From contig CAMXAZ010000006.1 of the NCBI GenBank assembly GCA_947179295.1, positions 23,091-87,090 of the forward strand: a stretch of DNA of 64,000 nucleotides. The letters run 5' to 3'. Positions within the stretch are counted from its first letter, which is position 1. Each line of letters starts with the position of its first letter. Made by a program: the position numbers and the translations under genes. The notes under the pieces are model-generated. The model made no database searches and had not been told where the DNA came from. It saw only the letters and a program-made list of their open reading frames with translations. Of the stretch, positions 50,201 through 58,418 are shown in pieces. Origin of the DNA: an uncultured Muribaculaceae bacterium (lineage in GTDB: Bacteria; Bacteroidota; Bacteroidia; Bacteroidales; Muribaculaceae).

Positions 50201-52011
50201 ATCTCAATGCGGATATGCGTTTCCGTTATGACAATAATGTGCTGACCGGGAAAGGCTTCATCGGTCTCAAAGATCTGTTCTACGGGCGCGATCGCGTCGG
50301 AACATTTGATCTCGATGTGGATGTGGCCAATTCAAAAAATGGCAAACTGATGGCTGATGTCAGTCTGATGGTTGACTCGGTCAAGACAATTACAGCGCAG
50401 GGAGTGCTTAATGATTCCACGTCCGGAACCCCGTTCCTTCTGGACTTCCGCATGATCCGGTTCCCGCTGAAAGTGGTCAATCCGTTCATTCCTCAGGGCA
50501 TGGCAACTGTCAGCGGAATGCTTAATGGTGAGATGGAGATAACAGGCGATATGAGCAAGCCGGTCTTCAATGGATTTATCAATTTTGACACCACAGCTGT
50601 AAAGGTTAAGATGCTCGGCACTTCCTTCAGTTTTTCTGATGAAAAAATTCCGGTTGACAGCGGTGTTATATCTTTTAATGATTTCGCCATCAAGGGATGC
50701 AACAAGAATCCGCTGGTGATCAACGGTACTGTTGATGCCAGGAACATAACCAACCTTGGCATGGACCTCTCGATGAAAGCCTCAAATATTCAGATTGTCA
50801 ATAGCCAGAAGGCTCGTGGAGCCGATGTCTATGGCAAAGCATATCTTGATGTCGATGCATCAGCCAAGGGTGATATGAATTTCCTGCGCGTTAATGCCGA
50901 TCTTCGGGTGTTGCCTCTGACCAATGTGACATATGTCATTTCTGAAACCGCCGAAACTCTTTCGGCTCAGAGCAGTGAGGATATGGTCCATTTTGTCCAG
51001 TTCAATGATACAACCAATATGGTAATAGCGGATTCTTTAGTAGCCAAGACTATGGCACTGGACCTTGAAGCCGCCTTGCATCTGGAGCATGGATCTACCA
51101 TAAACGTAGACTTGTCAGCCAACGGAAGCAACAAAGTGCACATCCAGCCGGAAGGAGACCTTGTGTTCACAATGTCTGAACTTAACGGCGACAGAATGAT
51201 CGGTCGCATAAACATCAACAGTGGTTTTGTGCGCTATACACCTCCGTTCATGAGCGAAAAGCAGTTTGAATTCCAGGAGGGATCATACATTTCATTCAAT
51301 GGCGATATGATGAACCCGATTCTTAATATTCATGCCGTTGATGTGATGAAAGCCAATGTCACTCAGAACGGGCAGAATTCCCGTCTGGTAAATTTCGATG
51401 TGATCCTTTCTGTGACCAATTCGCTTGACAATATGAACGTGGCTTTTGATCTGGCGACTAATGACGATATCACAGTTCAGAACGAACTTGCCTCGATGTC
51501 AGCCGAACAGAGAGCAAATCAGGCGATGAACATGCTGCTCTACAATGTCTACACCGGGGCCGGAACCAAGGGCAATGCCAATCTGTCAGGCAATCAGTTG
51601 TATTCATTCCTGACATCCAAGCTGAACTCGTGGGCCGCCAACAACATCCGCGGGGTTGACATTTCATTCGGCATTGATCAGTATGACAAAACATATTCCG
51701 GATCTACTTCAACCACCACATCATATAGCTATCGTGTCAGCAAATCATTCTTTAACGACCGGTTCAAGATCGTGGTGGGTGGAAACTACTCAACGGATGC
51801 TGACGCAGATGAAAATTTTTCGCAGAATCTCATCAACGATATTTCGTTTGAATATCTTCTTAATCAGTCTGGCTCTATGTATATCAAAATTTTCCGGCAT
51901 ACCGGATATGAAAGTATCCTGGAAGGTGAGATCACTCAGACCGGAGTCGGATTTGTACTGAAAAAGAAGCTCAACACCCTTTGGGAACTCTTCGGTATCA
52001 GACGGGATTGA
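47281..52011 (+). CDS. tamB: TamB-like translocation and assembly protein
   Basis: 1576 residues from a TTG start (no ATG lies before the membrane helix). N-terminal anchor at about 8-32 (ILKAFLWTVLGIVLLLMLIP), then a very long beta-rich region with repeats of the AsmA/TamB type, and a C-terminal TamB domain (residues about 1130-1576: INSGFVRYTPPFMSEKQFEF, DVSFGIDQYD-like GVDISFGIDQYDKTYSG). It spans the periplasm and probably moves phospholipid or barrel proteins to the outer membrane. The overlapping Omp85 gene downstream is its partner. Confidence 0.92.
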   Translation: MSHTIGKKILKAFLWTVLGIVLLLMLIPVLLYVPFVQDFAVGIATGQVAKSTGMKVEIGKLRLGFPLRLNVENTTVIQANGDTMLTSGRMSVNVRLMPLLKGEIEVAGASLDNSSYQLGNCDSLMWLRANIRKIDIDGTDIDLKQGDINLSRADIDGVRVKLRILQDSTSTPQDTASSKPMKIKAGVITLRDLSYSMEMLPTIDSLGCDVEIMSLADATVDMGLKNISGRSLKIDSVSASYIYPMLESSASGSGEEDDEVESASELWTISADTIRLTAKRGLYAQRGAKPALGFTPSYIDVAGITIEIDSFYNKGTAIRVPLKKLEADDLCGLQVHADGTFSMAQDLMSATGFSIETLRSSLRFDAEMGLGNLMTDRDLPLMLKASGRIDPHEISGAFPDMASLLKPLTPVSLSADIDGTAGRLNVYTLDLRMNPLAHVALEGEIDNPFSPEKIGGELSVKGNLASITDRQFAFLPIKKVPALGINGTVNYHPGLVSGYVDLTTGNGRLAGSGKWNGRSEGYDATLNISEFPVDAFMPELGIGNVSGTFVVDGKGYNPMNRSSFVDANVKIDAIEYNKAVYKNIALSASLHDGKATGTLESSNYNADATVRFDAQLDRDTVLWDLNSDVRNLDLMALGLSDSLNRGSVDLNSKGYFNLATQAIDATADVSHLTWNLPGLDIVLSKPISVDLNSSDSLLNAGIVNGDMDLRLHSPVSLFSFVDGLNAGLNEVNQQVDSMRINVNRLHSAFPRMDMALNMGRDNIVSSYLSESAKTQFNHLSAGIHNDSVISFSTLIDGFMTGSTSLDSISLNAIQHGDYLIYRAAINNNPGTFDDFAHVTLNGFAGVNRFTAYMNQKNIKGEKGFNIGLSAILEDSVVSVKFVPLKPTIAYKPWTINKDNYISFNLANKHLDADLELMGEKSFVKLFTEIPAGADSVSHSHGAGAPQEDLVLQISQIHLQDWLSINPFAPPVKGDLNADMRFRYDNNVLTGKGFIGLKDLFYGRDRVGTFDLDVDVANSKNGKLMADVSLMVDSVKTITAQGVLNDSTSGTPFLLDFRMIRFPLKVVNPFIPQGMATVSGMLNGEMEITGDMSKPVFNGFINFDTTAVKVKMLGTSFSFSDEKIPVDSGVISFNDFAIKGCNKNPLVINGTVDARNITNLGMDLSMKASNIQIVNSQKARGADVYGKAYLDVDASAKGDMNFLRVNADLRVLPLTNVTYVISETAETLSAQSSEDMVHFVQFNDTTNMVIADSLVAKTMALDLEAALHLEHGSTINVDLSANGSNKVHIQPEGDLVFTMSELNGDRMIGRININSGFVRYTPPFMSEKQFEFQEGSYISFNGDMMNPILNIHAVDVMKANVTQNGQNSRLVNFDVILSVTNSLDNMNVAFDLATNDDITVQNELASMSAEQRANQAMNMLLYNVYTGAGTKGNANLSGNQLYSFLTSKLNSWAANNIRGVDISFGIDQYDKTYSGSTSTTTSYSYRVSKSFFNDRFKIVVGGNYSTDADADENFSQNLINDISFEYLLNQSGSMYIKIFRHTGYESILEGEITQTGVGFVLKKKLNTLWELFGIRRD

Positions 52012-52046
52012 TATATTTGTATAATAACTCTAAAAAACAGCAGGCT

Positions 52047-54329
52047 TTGAAAAAAATATTGATCTTCATGTCAATCGCATCCGTGCTTCTGTCAGGCTGC
52101 TCGACTACAAAGAGGCTTGGCAAGGATGATATACTCTACACCGGACTCAAGGGCGTAGAAATCCGGACTCCTGACAAGCAGAAGTTTCCGGCTGATGTGC
52201 GGTCTTCTCTGACAGAGGCTGTTTCTGTGAAGCCGAACAACGCTCTTTTAGGATCGGCTTCAGTTCGCTATCCGTTTCCTCTTGGTCTTTGGGTTTACAA
52301 TAACTGGCCGAACCCTCCTAAAGGATTTAAGCACTGGATTTATGAAAAACTTGCGTCAGAGCCTGTATTGGTCGGCGACGTGCGCCCTGAAGTCAGAGTA
52401 CATATGCTTGATCAGATTCTGGATAATAATGGATACTTCTCCGGAACGTCATCATATGAACTTGTCCAGAAACGCAATAAGAAAAAAGCCTCGATACTGT
52501 ACAAAATCGAAGCCGGCAGGCCATATATGATAGACTCCATAGTGTTATTGCCTGATACTATATTGCTTAATCATATTATTGATTCAGTGGCCCGGAAGTC
52601 TAAATATTTTCAACTTGGTTCGCGCTATTCAACTGATTCTCTCGCTGCGCTGCGTGTGGATATAGCAAATGCCGTCCGCAACAGGGGCTACTATTTCTTC
52701 CGTCCGGACTATATACAATATCTTGCCGACAGCACAATAAACAAAGGCAACATAGCGCTCAAACTTGATATAGCTGACAATCTTCCTCCGATGGCTCTTA
52801 ACCGTTATCGGACAGGTGACATCACCACCTATATATATAGGAATAGGGGAGGCGGAACTCCTGACACTACGGAGACTGCCAAAGGCACTCTGATTCGCTA
52901 TCTCCCGGCGAGGCTGCGAGACGGACTGATTCCATCATGCATCGCATTCCGTGAAGGACGCACATTCTCAGTAAGACAGATGAATGCCACACAAACTCGA
53001 CTGGCACGACTCGGCATATTCAACAATATCAACATAAATGTCATCCCGGATACGCTTCGCAAAAATGACAATCTGCTCAACGTTGTGATTGAATGCACCT
53101 ACGACAAGCCTCTTGAAGCCTCTGTAGAAGCAAATGTGTCTTCAAAATCGAATTCTTATCTTGGACCTGGTGTCACATTGGGCCTGACAAACCGCAATCT
53201 CTTCGGCGGCGGCGAATTGCTGACGGTTTCTTTGACCGGCGCATACGAGTGGCAGACAGGATCGGGCAGACACAATTCAGTGTTCAATTCCTATGAGGTA
53301 GGTCTGAATGCCACGCTGGCATTCCCGCGCTTGCTTGCGCCAAGATTCATTCCTCGATCCCGCAGAGAACTGAGCTGGACTAAAATTTCATTAGGGGCAG
53401 ATCTGCTGAACAGGCCGCACTATTTCAAACTCAGCCAGTTCAATGCAGGCTTGTCATATGACTGGCAGTCGTCCAAGTATATATCCAATACTTTCACGCT
53501 GTTTAAGCTGACATATAATAAGTTGCAGCATACCACCCCGGTATTTGATTCGATAATGAATGCTAATCCGGCGATTGCATTGAGTTTCCAGAGCCAGTAC
53601 ATACCTCAGATGTCATACAGCTTTGTGTATGACCGCACTATGCGCAAAAACACAATCAACGTACAATTTACTGTACAGGAAGCCGGTAACGTGTTCTGGT
53701 CAATCTATGAGCTATGCGGCAAAAAAGGAGAGAAAACACTTTTCAGAACTCCATTCTCTCAGTTTGTAAAAGGATATGCCCAGGTCGTATATGGAAGGCG
53801 TCTTGGCGGAAACCACTGGCTTGTCAGCCGTCTTGGGTCAGGCGCCGCATATGCTTATGGAAATTCTTCTCAGGTGCCTTATAGCGAGCAATTCTACTGC
53901 GGTGGCGCGAATTCGGTACGAGCATTCACCGTGCGTTCGATCGGACCTGGCTCATACCGCGCGCCAGCAGATCAGGTAAATGGCTATTTTGACCAGACCG
54001 GTACGTTTACGTTCATCGCCAACACGGAATATCGGTTCCCGATCCTTGGTCCGCTTCATGGTGCGCTATTTCTTGACGCAGGCAATGTATGGACTCTCAA
54101 AAATGAGCCATCCCGCCCCGGCGGACAATTGCGAGCCCGGACTTTTTTTAAAGATCTGGCAGTCGGGACTGGTGTAGGTCTGCGCTTCGACATCTCGATG
54201 CTGGTTATCCGTGGAGATCTTGGAATTGGAATTCATGCCCCGTATGACACCGGAAAGAGCGGGTATTACAACATGGAATCTTTCAAGAAGTCTCTGGCTT
54301 TCCATCTGGCTATCGGATATCCATTCTGA
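52047..54329 (+). CDS. Omp85 (TamA/BamA-like) outer-membrane lipoprotein
   Basis: About 760 residues from a TTG at 52047 (KKILIFMSIASVLLSGC ending in a lipobox); an in-frame ATG at 51981 overlaps tamB by 31 bp. POTRA domains lie in the first half (YKIEAGRPYMIDSIVLLPD, then NVVIECTYDKPLEASVEANV). The C-terminal barrel has the Omp85 motifs: SLGADLL, FYCGGANSVRAFTVRSIGPG (VRGF-like) and the last strand ending SLAFHLAIGYPF with terminal Phe. With TamB it forms the outer-membrane partner of a translocation module. Signal type suggests a lipid-anchored POTRA end, seen in Bacteroidota. Confidence 0.9.
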   Translation: MKKILIFMSIASVLLSGCSTTKRLGKDDILYTGLKGVEIRTPDKQKFPADVRSSLTEAVSVKPNNALLGSASVRYPFPLGLWVYNNWPNPPKGFKHWIYEKLASEPVLVGDVRPEVRVHMLDQILDNNGYFSGTSSYELVQKRNKKKASILYKIEAGRPYMIDSIVLLPDTILLNHIIDSVARKSKYFQLGSRYSTDSLAALRVDIANAVRNRGYYFFRPDYIQYLADSTINKGNIALKLDIADNLPPMALNRYRTGDITTYIYRNRGGGTPDTTETAKGTLIRYLPARLRDGLIPSCIAFREGRTFSVRQMNATQTRLARLGIFNNININVIPDTLRKNDNLLNVVIECTYDKPLEASVEANVSSKSNSYLGPGVTLGLTNRNLFGGGELLTVSLTGAYEWQTGSGRHNSVFNSYEVGLNATLAFPRLLAPRFIPRSRRELSWTKISLGADLLNRPHYFKLSQFNAGLSYDWQSSKYISNTFTLFKLTYNKLQHTTPVFDSIMNANPAIALSFQSQYIPQMSYSFVYDRTMRKNTINVQFTVQEAGNVFWSIYELCGKKGEKTLFRTPFSQFVKGYAQVVYGRRLGGNHWLVSRLGSGAAYAYGNSSQVPYSEQFYCGGANSVRAFTVRSIGPGSYRAPADQVNGYFDQTGTFTFIANTEYRFPILGPLHGALFLDAGNVWTLKNEPSRPGGQLRARTFFKDLAVGTGVGLRFDISMLVIRGDLGIGIHAPYDTGKSGYYNMESFKKSLAFHLAIGYPF

Positions 54330-54359
54330 CAGGATTATATCTTAACAGACAGAACTTTT

Positions 54360-54406
54360 AAGAGTTTGAATTGTCTTTATAGATAAGGACATTCAAACTC
54401 TTTTTT
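54360..54406 (+). terminator. Hairpin with T-tract abutting the next start codon
   Basis: 12-bp stem AAGAGTTTGAAT/ATTCAAACTCTT followed by TTTT. The tract runs directly into the ATG of the thioredoxin-like gene at 54407. It should end the tamB/Omp85 transcript, but it also fills the leader of the next gene. Confidence 0.75.
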
Positions 54407-54907
54407 ATGAAGAAGATTTTTAGCTACATAGCTTTCTTCGCAGTGATAGTTTTGCTGATATCCGCCTATTCCGAACGTGTGATGAAGGCGGAAAAAGGCT
54501 ATACCGCTCCGGAAATAGAAATGCTTGTCAATGATTCCGTAGAAGTCTCACTGAGCCAGTTGCGCGGGAAATATGTGCTGGTCAACTTCTGGGATAGCGA
54601 GAATGCTGTCTCACGTATCGCGGCCGGTGAATATGACCGTTATTTCAGGAATAAGACATATACGAAACCGTTTACGGTCCTTTCAGTCAATACAGATTCA
54701 GATCCGAAATTTTTCAAAGAAGTCGTTAAGAAAGATAATCTGGAAGCCAGCACGCAGTTTCATATCACTGATGCAAAAATGAAAAACCTCGAAGCCGACT
54801 ATCGGCTGAATCATGGATTTGCATCATATCTCATTAACCCTCAAGGCAAAATCATAGCTGTAAATCCGTCGATCAGTTGCCTCCAGACTTATCTGGCGGG
54901 CAGTTAA
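54407..54907 (+). CDS. Thioredoxin-fold exported protein lacking CxxC
   Basis: 166 residues. Signal or anchor helix (FSYIAFFAVIVLLISAY), then a TlpA/ResA-like fold: APEIEMLVNDSVEVSLSQLR, YVLVNFWDSEN, TVLSVNTDSD and SYLINPQGKIIAVNPS. In true redox members FWASWC-x-x-C follows; here it is FWDSENAVSR, with no cysteine pair, so no disulfide activity is expected. It may be a binding or structural protein. It abuts a terminator at its start; the neighbouring gene overlaps its 3' flank. Confidence 0.85.
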   Translation: MKKIFSYIAFFAVIVLLISAYSERVMKAEKGYTAPEIEMLVNDSVEVSLSQLRGKYVLVNFWDSENAVSRIAAGEYDRYFRNKTYTKPFTVLSVNTDSDPKFFKEVVKKDNLEASTQFHITDAKMKNLEADYRLNHGFASYLINPQGKIIAVNPSISCLQTYLAGS

Positions 54908-54966
54908 TCAGGCCACAGAGGTTGCCAGAACAAATAATTCTCACTAAATTTGCACTACCATTCATC

Positions 54967-55377
54967 ATGAAAAGATTCTTTATTCCCGCGGCGATAATGG
55001 CCGCCATCAGTCTTTGCTCAGAGGCGAAAATAGTCAAAGACTATGAGTCTGCGTCTGATAACATATTGTCGTTCCAAGCGGACAGCATTGACTACCGCTC
55101 GGATCTCACACGTGTATATGGCAAGCTGATAGGACGTCCTCATACTTCAAACCGTATTGACGGAGTAAGTTTGACATGCCTCGGCTCTGCTGTGACTTCG
55201 ACAGATATAGACGGCGTGGATTTCCAACGCTATTTCCAATGGGAGGACAATGGGCAGATACCTGTGGAAATTGACTTTCCGGTACTCAAAAACACTTCTG
55301 AAGTCCAGTTTCTTTTCATGACAGTACATGGCCCGTCAACCACCACTGTCAAGAAGAAATCATTGCACCGTAAATGA
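54967..55377 (+). CDS. Small exported protein, unknown
   Basis: 136 residues from the ATG at 54967; an in-frame start 90 bp upstream lies inside the previous gene. Signal peptide FFIPAAIMAAISLCSEA. The mature part is beta-rich (DSIDYRSDLTRVYGKLIGRP, then SRIDGVSLTCLG and VQFLFMTVHGP). Not recognised. Its stop overlaps the topB start (ATGA at 55374-55377), so the two genes are coupled. Confidence 0.8.
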   Translation: MKRFFIPAAIMAAISLCSEAKIVKDYESASDNILSFQADSIDYRSDLTRVYGKLIGRPHTSNRIDGVSLTCLGSAVTSTDIDGVDFQRYFQWEDNGQIPVEIDFPVLKNTSEVQFLFMTVHGPSTTTVKKKSLHRK

Positions 55378-57440
55378 TACTCTGCATAACTGAGAAACCA
55401 AGTGTAGCGAAAGATATAGCCGCCATACTCGGCGCCAATACCCGCAAGGAGGGATATTACGAAGGAGGGAACTATAAAGTAACCTGGACCTTCGGCCATC
55501 TGTGCACCCTTAAAGAACCTGGAGACTACGAAGAAAGATGGAAAAGATGGTCTCTTGGAATGTTGCCAATGATTCCGGCTCGCTTTGGAATCAAGGTCAT
55601 CAATGATTCCGGCATAGAACGCCAGTTCCGTGTGATCGAAAACCTGATTGCAGAAGCTGACGAAGTGATTAACTGCGGTGATGCCGGGCAAGAAGGAGAG
55701 CTCATCCAGCGGTGGGTGATGCAGAAAGCCTCGATTAAATGTCCGGTCAAGCGGCTTTGGATTTCATCACTTACAGATGATGCCATTCGTGAGGGATTTG
55801 CACATCTGAAACCGGAGTCGGAATTCAACAATCTATATCATGCCGGCCTTTCACGCGCAATCGGTGACTGGCTGCTTGGCATGAATGGCACACGTCTGTA
55901 TTCGTTGAAATATTCATCGCCGGGCAATGTGTTGTCGATCGGGCGTGTACAGACACCGACATTGGCTCTTATTGTCCAGCGCCATTTCGAAATTCAGAAT
56001 TTCAAGCCGGAAGACTACTGGGAGCTTAAAACCCTGTATCGTGGAGCAACGTTCAATGCCACAGCCGGCCGTTTCCACTCTCCGGACGAAGCGACCGTGA
56101 CATTGGATGAAATACGTCAGCTCCCGCTGGTGATCAATGACATTCAGGAGAAAAAGGGTAGGGAGGCACCTCCAAGACTTTTTGACCTGACTTCGCTGCA
56201 GGTAGAGTGCAATAAGAAATGGGGATGGACGGCCGACGAGACTCTGCGACTGATACAATCGCTCTACGAAAAGAAAGTTACTACTTATCCACGAGTCGAT
56301 ACCACATACCTTTCAGAAGATATATATCCGAAAGTTCCGGGCATTCTGCGGAACATGACTCCTTATGCAGCTTTGACAGAATCATTGCTCACATCCAAAC
56401 TGCCTAAGAGCAAGAAAGTTTTTGACAACTCAAAAGTCACGGATCACCATGCCATAATCCCCACAGGACAGTCTCCGTCAGTGCTGATCGGTAATGAGCG
56501 ACAGTTATACCATCTGATAGCATTGCGTTTTATTGCTGCATTCTACCCGGATTGCCGTTTCCTCAGCACAACTGTAAGCGCTACTGTGGGCAAGCATGGC
56601 TTCAAAGCTACCGGGAAAGTGATCGAAGATGCCGGATGGCGAAAACTTTATGATGACACTCCTGCGGAAGAGGCTAAAGATGATACTTCCGATGACAGAA
56701 TTTTGCCAGAATTCAAAGTAGGGGAGAGCGGCCCTCATGAGCCTGCATTACAGCAGAAAACAACCCAACCTCCAAAATATTATACTGAAGGAACCCTTTT
56801 GCGGGCAATGGAGTCTGCCGGAAAAACGGTGGATGATGAAACATTACGTGAAGCCATGAAAGAAAACGGCATCGGACGTCCATCTACCCGTGCGGCAATC
56901 ATCGAAACTTTATTTAAGCGCAGATACATCTATAGGAACCGTAAGTCCATAATGGCCTCGCAAGCTGGAATTGAGCTAATTGAGACTATCAACGAGGAAC
57001 TTCTCAAGAGCGCTAAACTTACCGGTCTGTGGGAGAATAAGTTGCGACGCATTGAACGTGGCGAATATTCCGCCACAGAATTTATCGACGAGCTTAAAAC
57101 ACTTATAAATCAGATTGTTATTAGCGTTTTAAGCGATAATACCCGATCTAAAATTCAGATTGAGACGGAAAGTAGAGGCAAGAATAACGGTGGTGACTCC
57201 GAACCGTCAAAAAGCAAGGGCGGTGACAAGCCCCGCAAACCACGCACTCCCAGTGTCCGCAAATTTGAACAGATCGAATGTCCGCTTTGTGGTCAAGGCA
57301 CTCTGATCAAAGGCAACACAGCATTCGGATGCAGCCGTTATCGAGAAGGCTGCACTTTGCGGTTGAACTTTTCAGAATATCCTGAAACCCTGACACCGGC
57401 AAAGCTAAAGAAACTACTGGCTACAAAGAAGAAAAAGTAA
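55374..57440 (+). CDS. topB: DNA topoisomerase III
   Basis: 688 residues. TOPRIM domain: LCITEKPSVAKDIAAILG, then the acidic NCGDAGQEGELIQRWV motif. Catalytic Tyr is in TYPRVDTTYLSEDIYP; SIGRVQTPTLALIVQR is the DNA-gate motif. A C-terminal zinc-like unit has CPLCGQGTLIKGN and GCSRYREGC. A type IA enzyme that decatenates DNA and removes negative supercoils. A strong terminator follows (57450-57492). It is the last host gene before the prophage. Confidence 0.96.
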   Translation: MILCITEKPSVAKDIAAILGANTRKEGYYEGGNYKVTWTFGHLCTLKEPGDYEERWKRWSLGMLPMIPARFGIKVINDSGIERQFRVIENLIAEADEVINCGDAGQEGELIQRWVMQKASIKCPVKRLWISSLTDDAIREGFAHLKPESEFNNLYHAGLSRAIGDWLLGMNGTRLYSLKYSSPGNVLSIGRVQTPTLALIVQRHFEIQNFKPEDYWELKTLYRGATFNATAGRFHSPDEATVTLDEIRQLPLVINDIQEKKGREAPPRLFDLTSLQVECNKKWGWTADETLRLIQSLYEKKVTTYPRVDTTYLSEDIYPKVPGILRNMTPYAALTESLLTSKLPKSKKVFDNSKVTDHHAIIPTGQSPSVLIGNERQLYHLIALRFIAAFYPDCRFLSTTVSATVGKHGFKATGKVIEDAGWRKLYDDTPAEEAKDDTSDDRILPEFKVGESGPHEPALQQKTTQPPKYYTEGTLLRAMESAGKTVDDETLREAMKENGIGRPSTRAAIIETLFKRRYIYRNRKSIMASQAGIELIETINEELLKSAKLTGLWENKLRRIERGEYSATEFIDELKTLINQIVISVLSDNTRSKIQIETESRGKNNGGDSEPSKSKGGDKPRKPRTPSVRKFEQIECPLCGQGTLIKGNTAFGCSRYREGCTLRLNFSEYPETLTPAKLKKLLATKKKK

Positions 57441-57449
57441 AAACGACAA

Positions 57450-57492
57450 AACAACAGCCGCTACCGATGAAAACAACGTAGCGGCTGTTGTT
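57450..57492. terminator. 15-bp hairpin terminator after topB
   Basis: AACAACAGCCGCTAC, 13-nt loop, GTAGCGGCTGTTGTT; perfect 15-bp stem, followed by CTTATTTAATG. The left flank carries AAAACGACAAAA, so it could also end transcripts coming from the prophage on the minus strand. Confidence 0.85.
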
Positions 57493-57602
57493 CTTATTTA
57501 ATGTTGGCATAGGCACTAATCGAGCAGAATAAAAAAAGAGGAGAGGAGTAAAACCGGCTCAAATTTAAGCATCCGACTCACAATCAAAAAACGCGTAAGT
57601 CA

Positions 57603-57630
57603 ATTTTACATAATAGTGATTATGGGGCTA
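57603..57630. other. Left attachment site, dif-like (attL)
   Basis: 28 bp in the dif layout: arm ATTTTACATAA (57603-57613), 6-bp centre TAGTGA (57614-57619), arm TTATGGGGCTA (57620-57630). The inner bases CATAA-N6-TTATG are the same as in E. coli dif. The 13-bp core TAGTGATTATGGG (57614-57626) recurs exactly at 63946-63958. Confidence 0.8.
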
Positions 57631-57636
57631 TATTTG
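57604..57636 (+). promoter_or_regulatory. Phage leftward-end promoter, intact only when circular
   Basis: A -7 box TATATTTG lies at 57629-57636. In the integrated state the -33 position (57604-57607) reads TTTT. After excision the bases that take this place come from the right end (63936-63939) and read TTTG, with a 21-nt spacer, which makes a perfect Bacteroides promoter into the first phage gene. Confidence 0.6.
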
Positions 57637-57660
57637 CAGTGAATTCTTAATTTATGTAAA

Positions 57661-57921
57661 ATGGCAAAGAAAAAACAAAAAAATGATGATTACTCTATCA
57701 GGGTTGTACTTCCTACTTTAGAGTCTTGTTTTAGTTCTTCTAAGAGCGTCACTCTTCGTATGCTCCGTTTGTATGTCTCTTGTCGCTTTGAGCTGCTTGA
57801 TGAGTTTGACTCGGTTCTTTCTGATTCTGCTCGTCTTAAGTATTATAATGACATAGCCCGTGCAACTGCGTTTGCTTATTGGGTTGCTAAACATGGTCCT
57901 ATAAAATATTCTGAAAAATGA
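57661..57921 (+). CDS. Microvirus small early protein, unknown
   Basis: 86 residues, begins at the first ATG after the attL promoter. N-terminus lysine-rich (AKKKQKNDD), which suggests nucleic acid binding, then helical (SVTLRMLRLYVSCRFELLDE). No known domain. It overlaps the peptidase gene by 4 bp (ATGA at 57918-57921). It could be the counterpart of the VP5-type small DNA-binding proteins of microviruses or a regulator, since it is the first gene behind the junction promoter. Confidence 0.8.
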   Translation: MAKKKQKNDDYSIRVVLPTLESCFSSSKSVTLRMLRLYVSCRFELLDEFDSVLSDSARLKYYNDIARATAFAYWVAKHGPIKYSEK

Positions 57922-58418
57922 TTGACAAAAAAACTAACCTTGCATTATCTAAAGTTGTGTCGGATCTTCGTCAGGTTCTTCAGGAAGATCTTTCGCCCGG
58001 TGTTCGCTCAGTTCTTGAGAATTCTGTTGCTTCTATAACGAAATGTTGTGGATCTCTCCCTGAGCAAATCAGTGATCATTTCACTCTGGTCGAGTTCCTC
58101 ACGTCTCCCACAGCTGTAAAACATGGTTTGACTCTCAGTCCTACAGGTCCGGTTTACGCTAATATATGCAATCTTGTAAATCGTGTTCTTGAACCCGCCC
58201 GCCGTGAACTTGGTAAACCCATTTACATTTCTTCCGGCTATCGCTCTCAGGCTCTTAATCGTCTTGTTGGAGGTGTTTCCACTTCCTATCATTTACAAGG
58301 TCGTGCCGCAGATATTTCTACCGCTCAAGGCTTCCACTCCACACTGTTCAACATTCTCTCGGAATTACCTCACGTTGAGTTAATTGATTATAAAACATTC
58401 ATTCATGTCGCATTATGA
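57918..58418 (+). CDS. Phage M15-type D,D-peptidase
   Basis: 166 residues. Peptidase_M15 fold: PIYISSGYRSQALNRLVGG then TSYHLQGRAADIS carries zinc ligands His125 and Asp132 (H-x6-D); FIHVAL at the end supplies His163. Such enzymes cut peptide crosslinks of peptidoglycan and are known in Bacteroidetes microviruses as cell-wall enzymes, either for entry or release. No signal peptide is seen, so it must reach the periplasm in another way. It overlaps both its neighbours by 4 bp, and the gene after it codes for a tiny hydrophobic peptide. Confidence 0.93.
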   Translation: MIDKKTNLALSKVVSDLRQVLQEDLSPGVRSVLENSVASITKCCGSLPEQISDHFTLVEFLTSPTAVKHGLTLSPTGPVYANICNLVNRVLEPARRELGKPIYISSGYRSQALNRLVGGVSTSYHLQGRAADISTAQGFHSTLFNILSELPHVELIDYKTFIHVAL

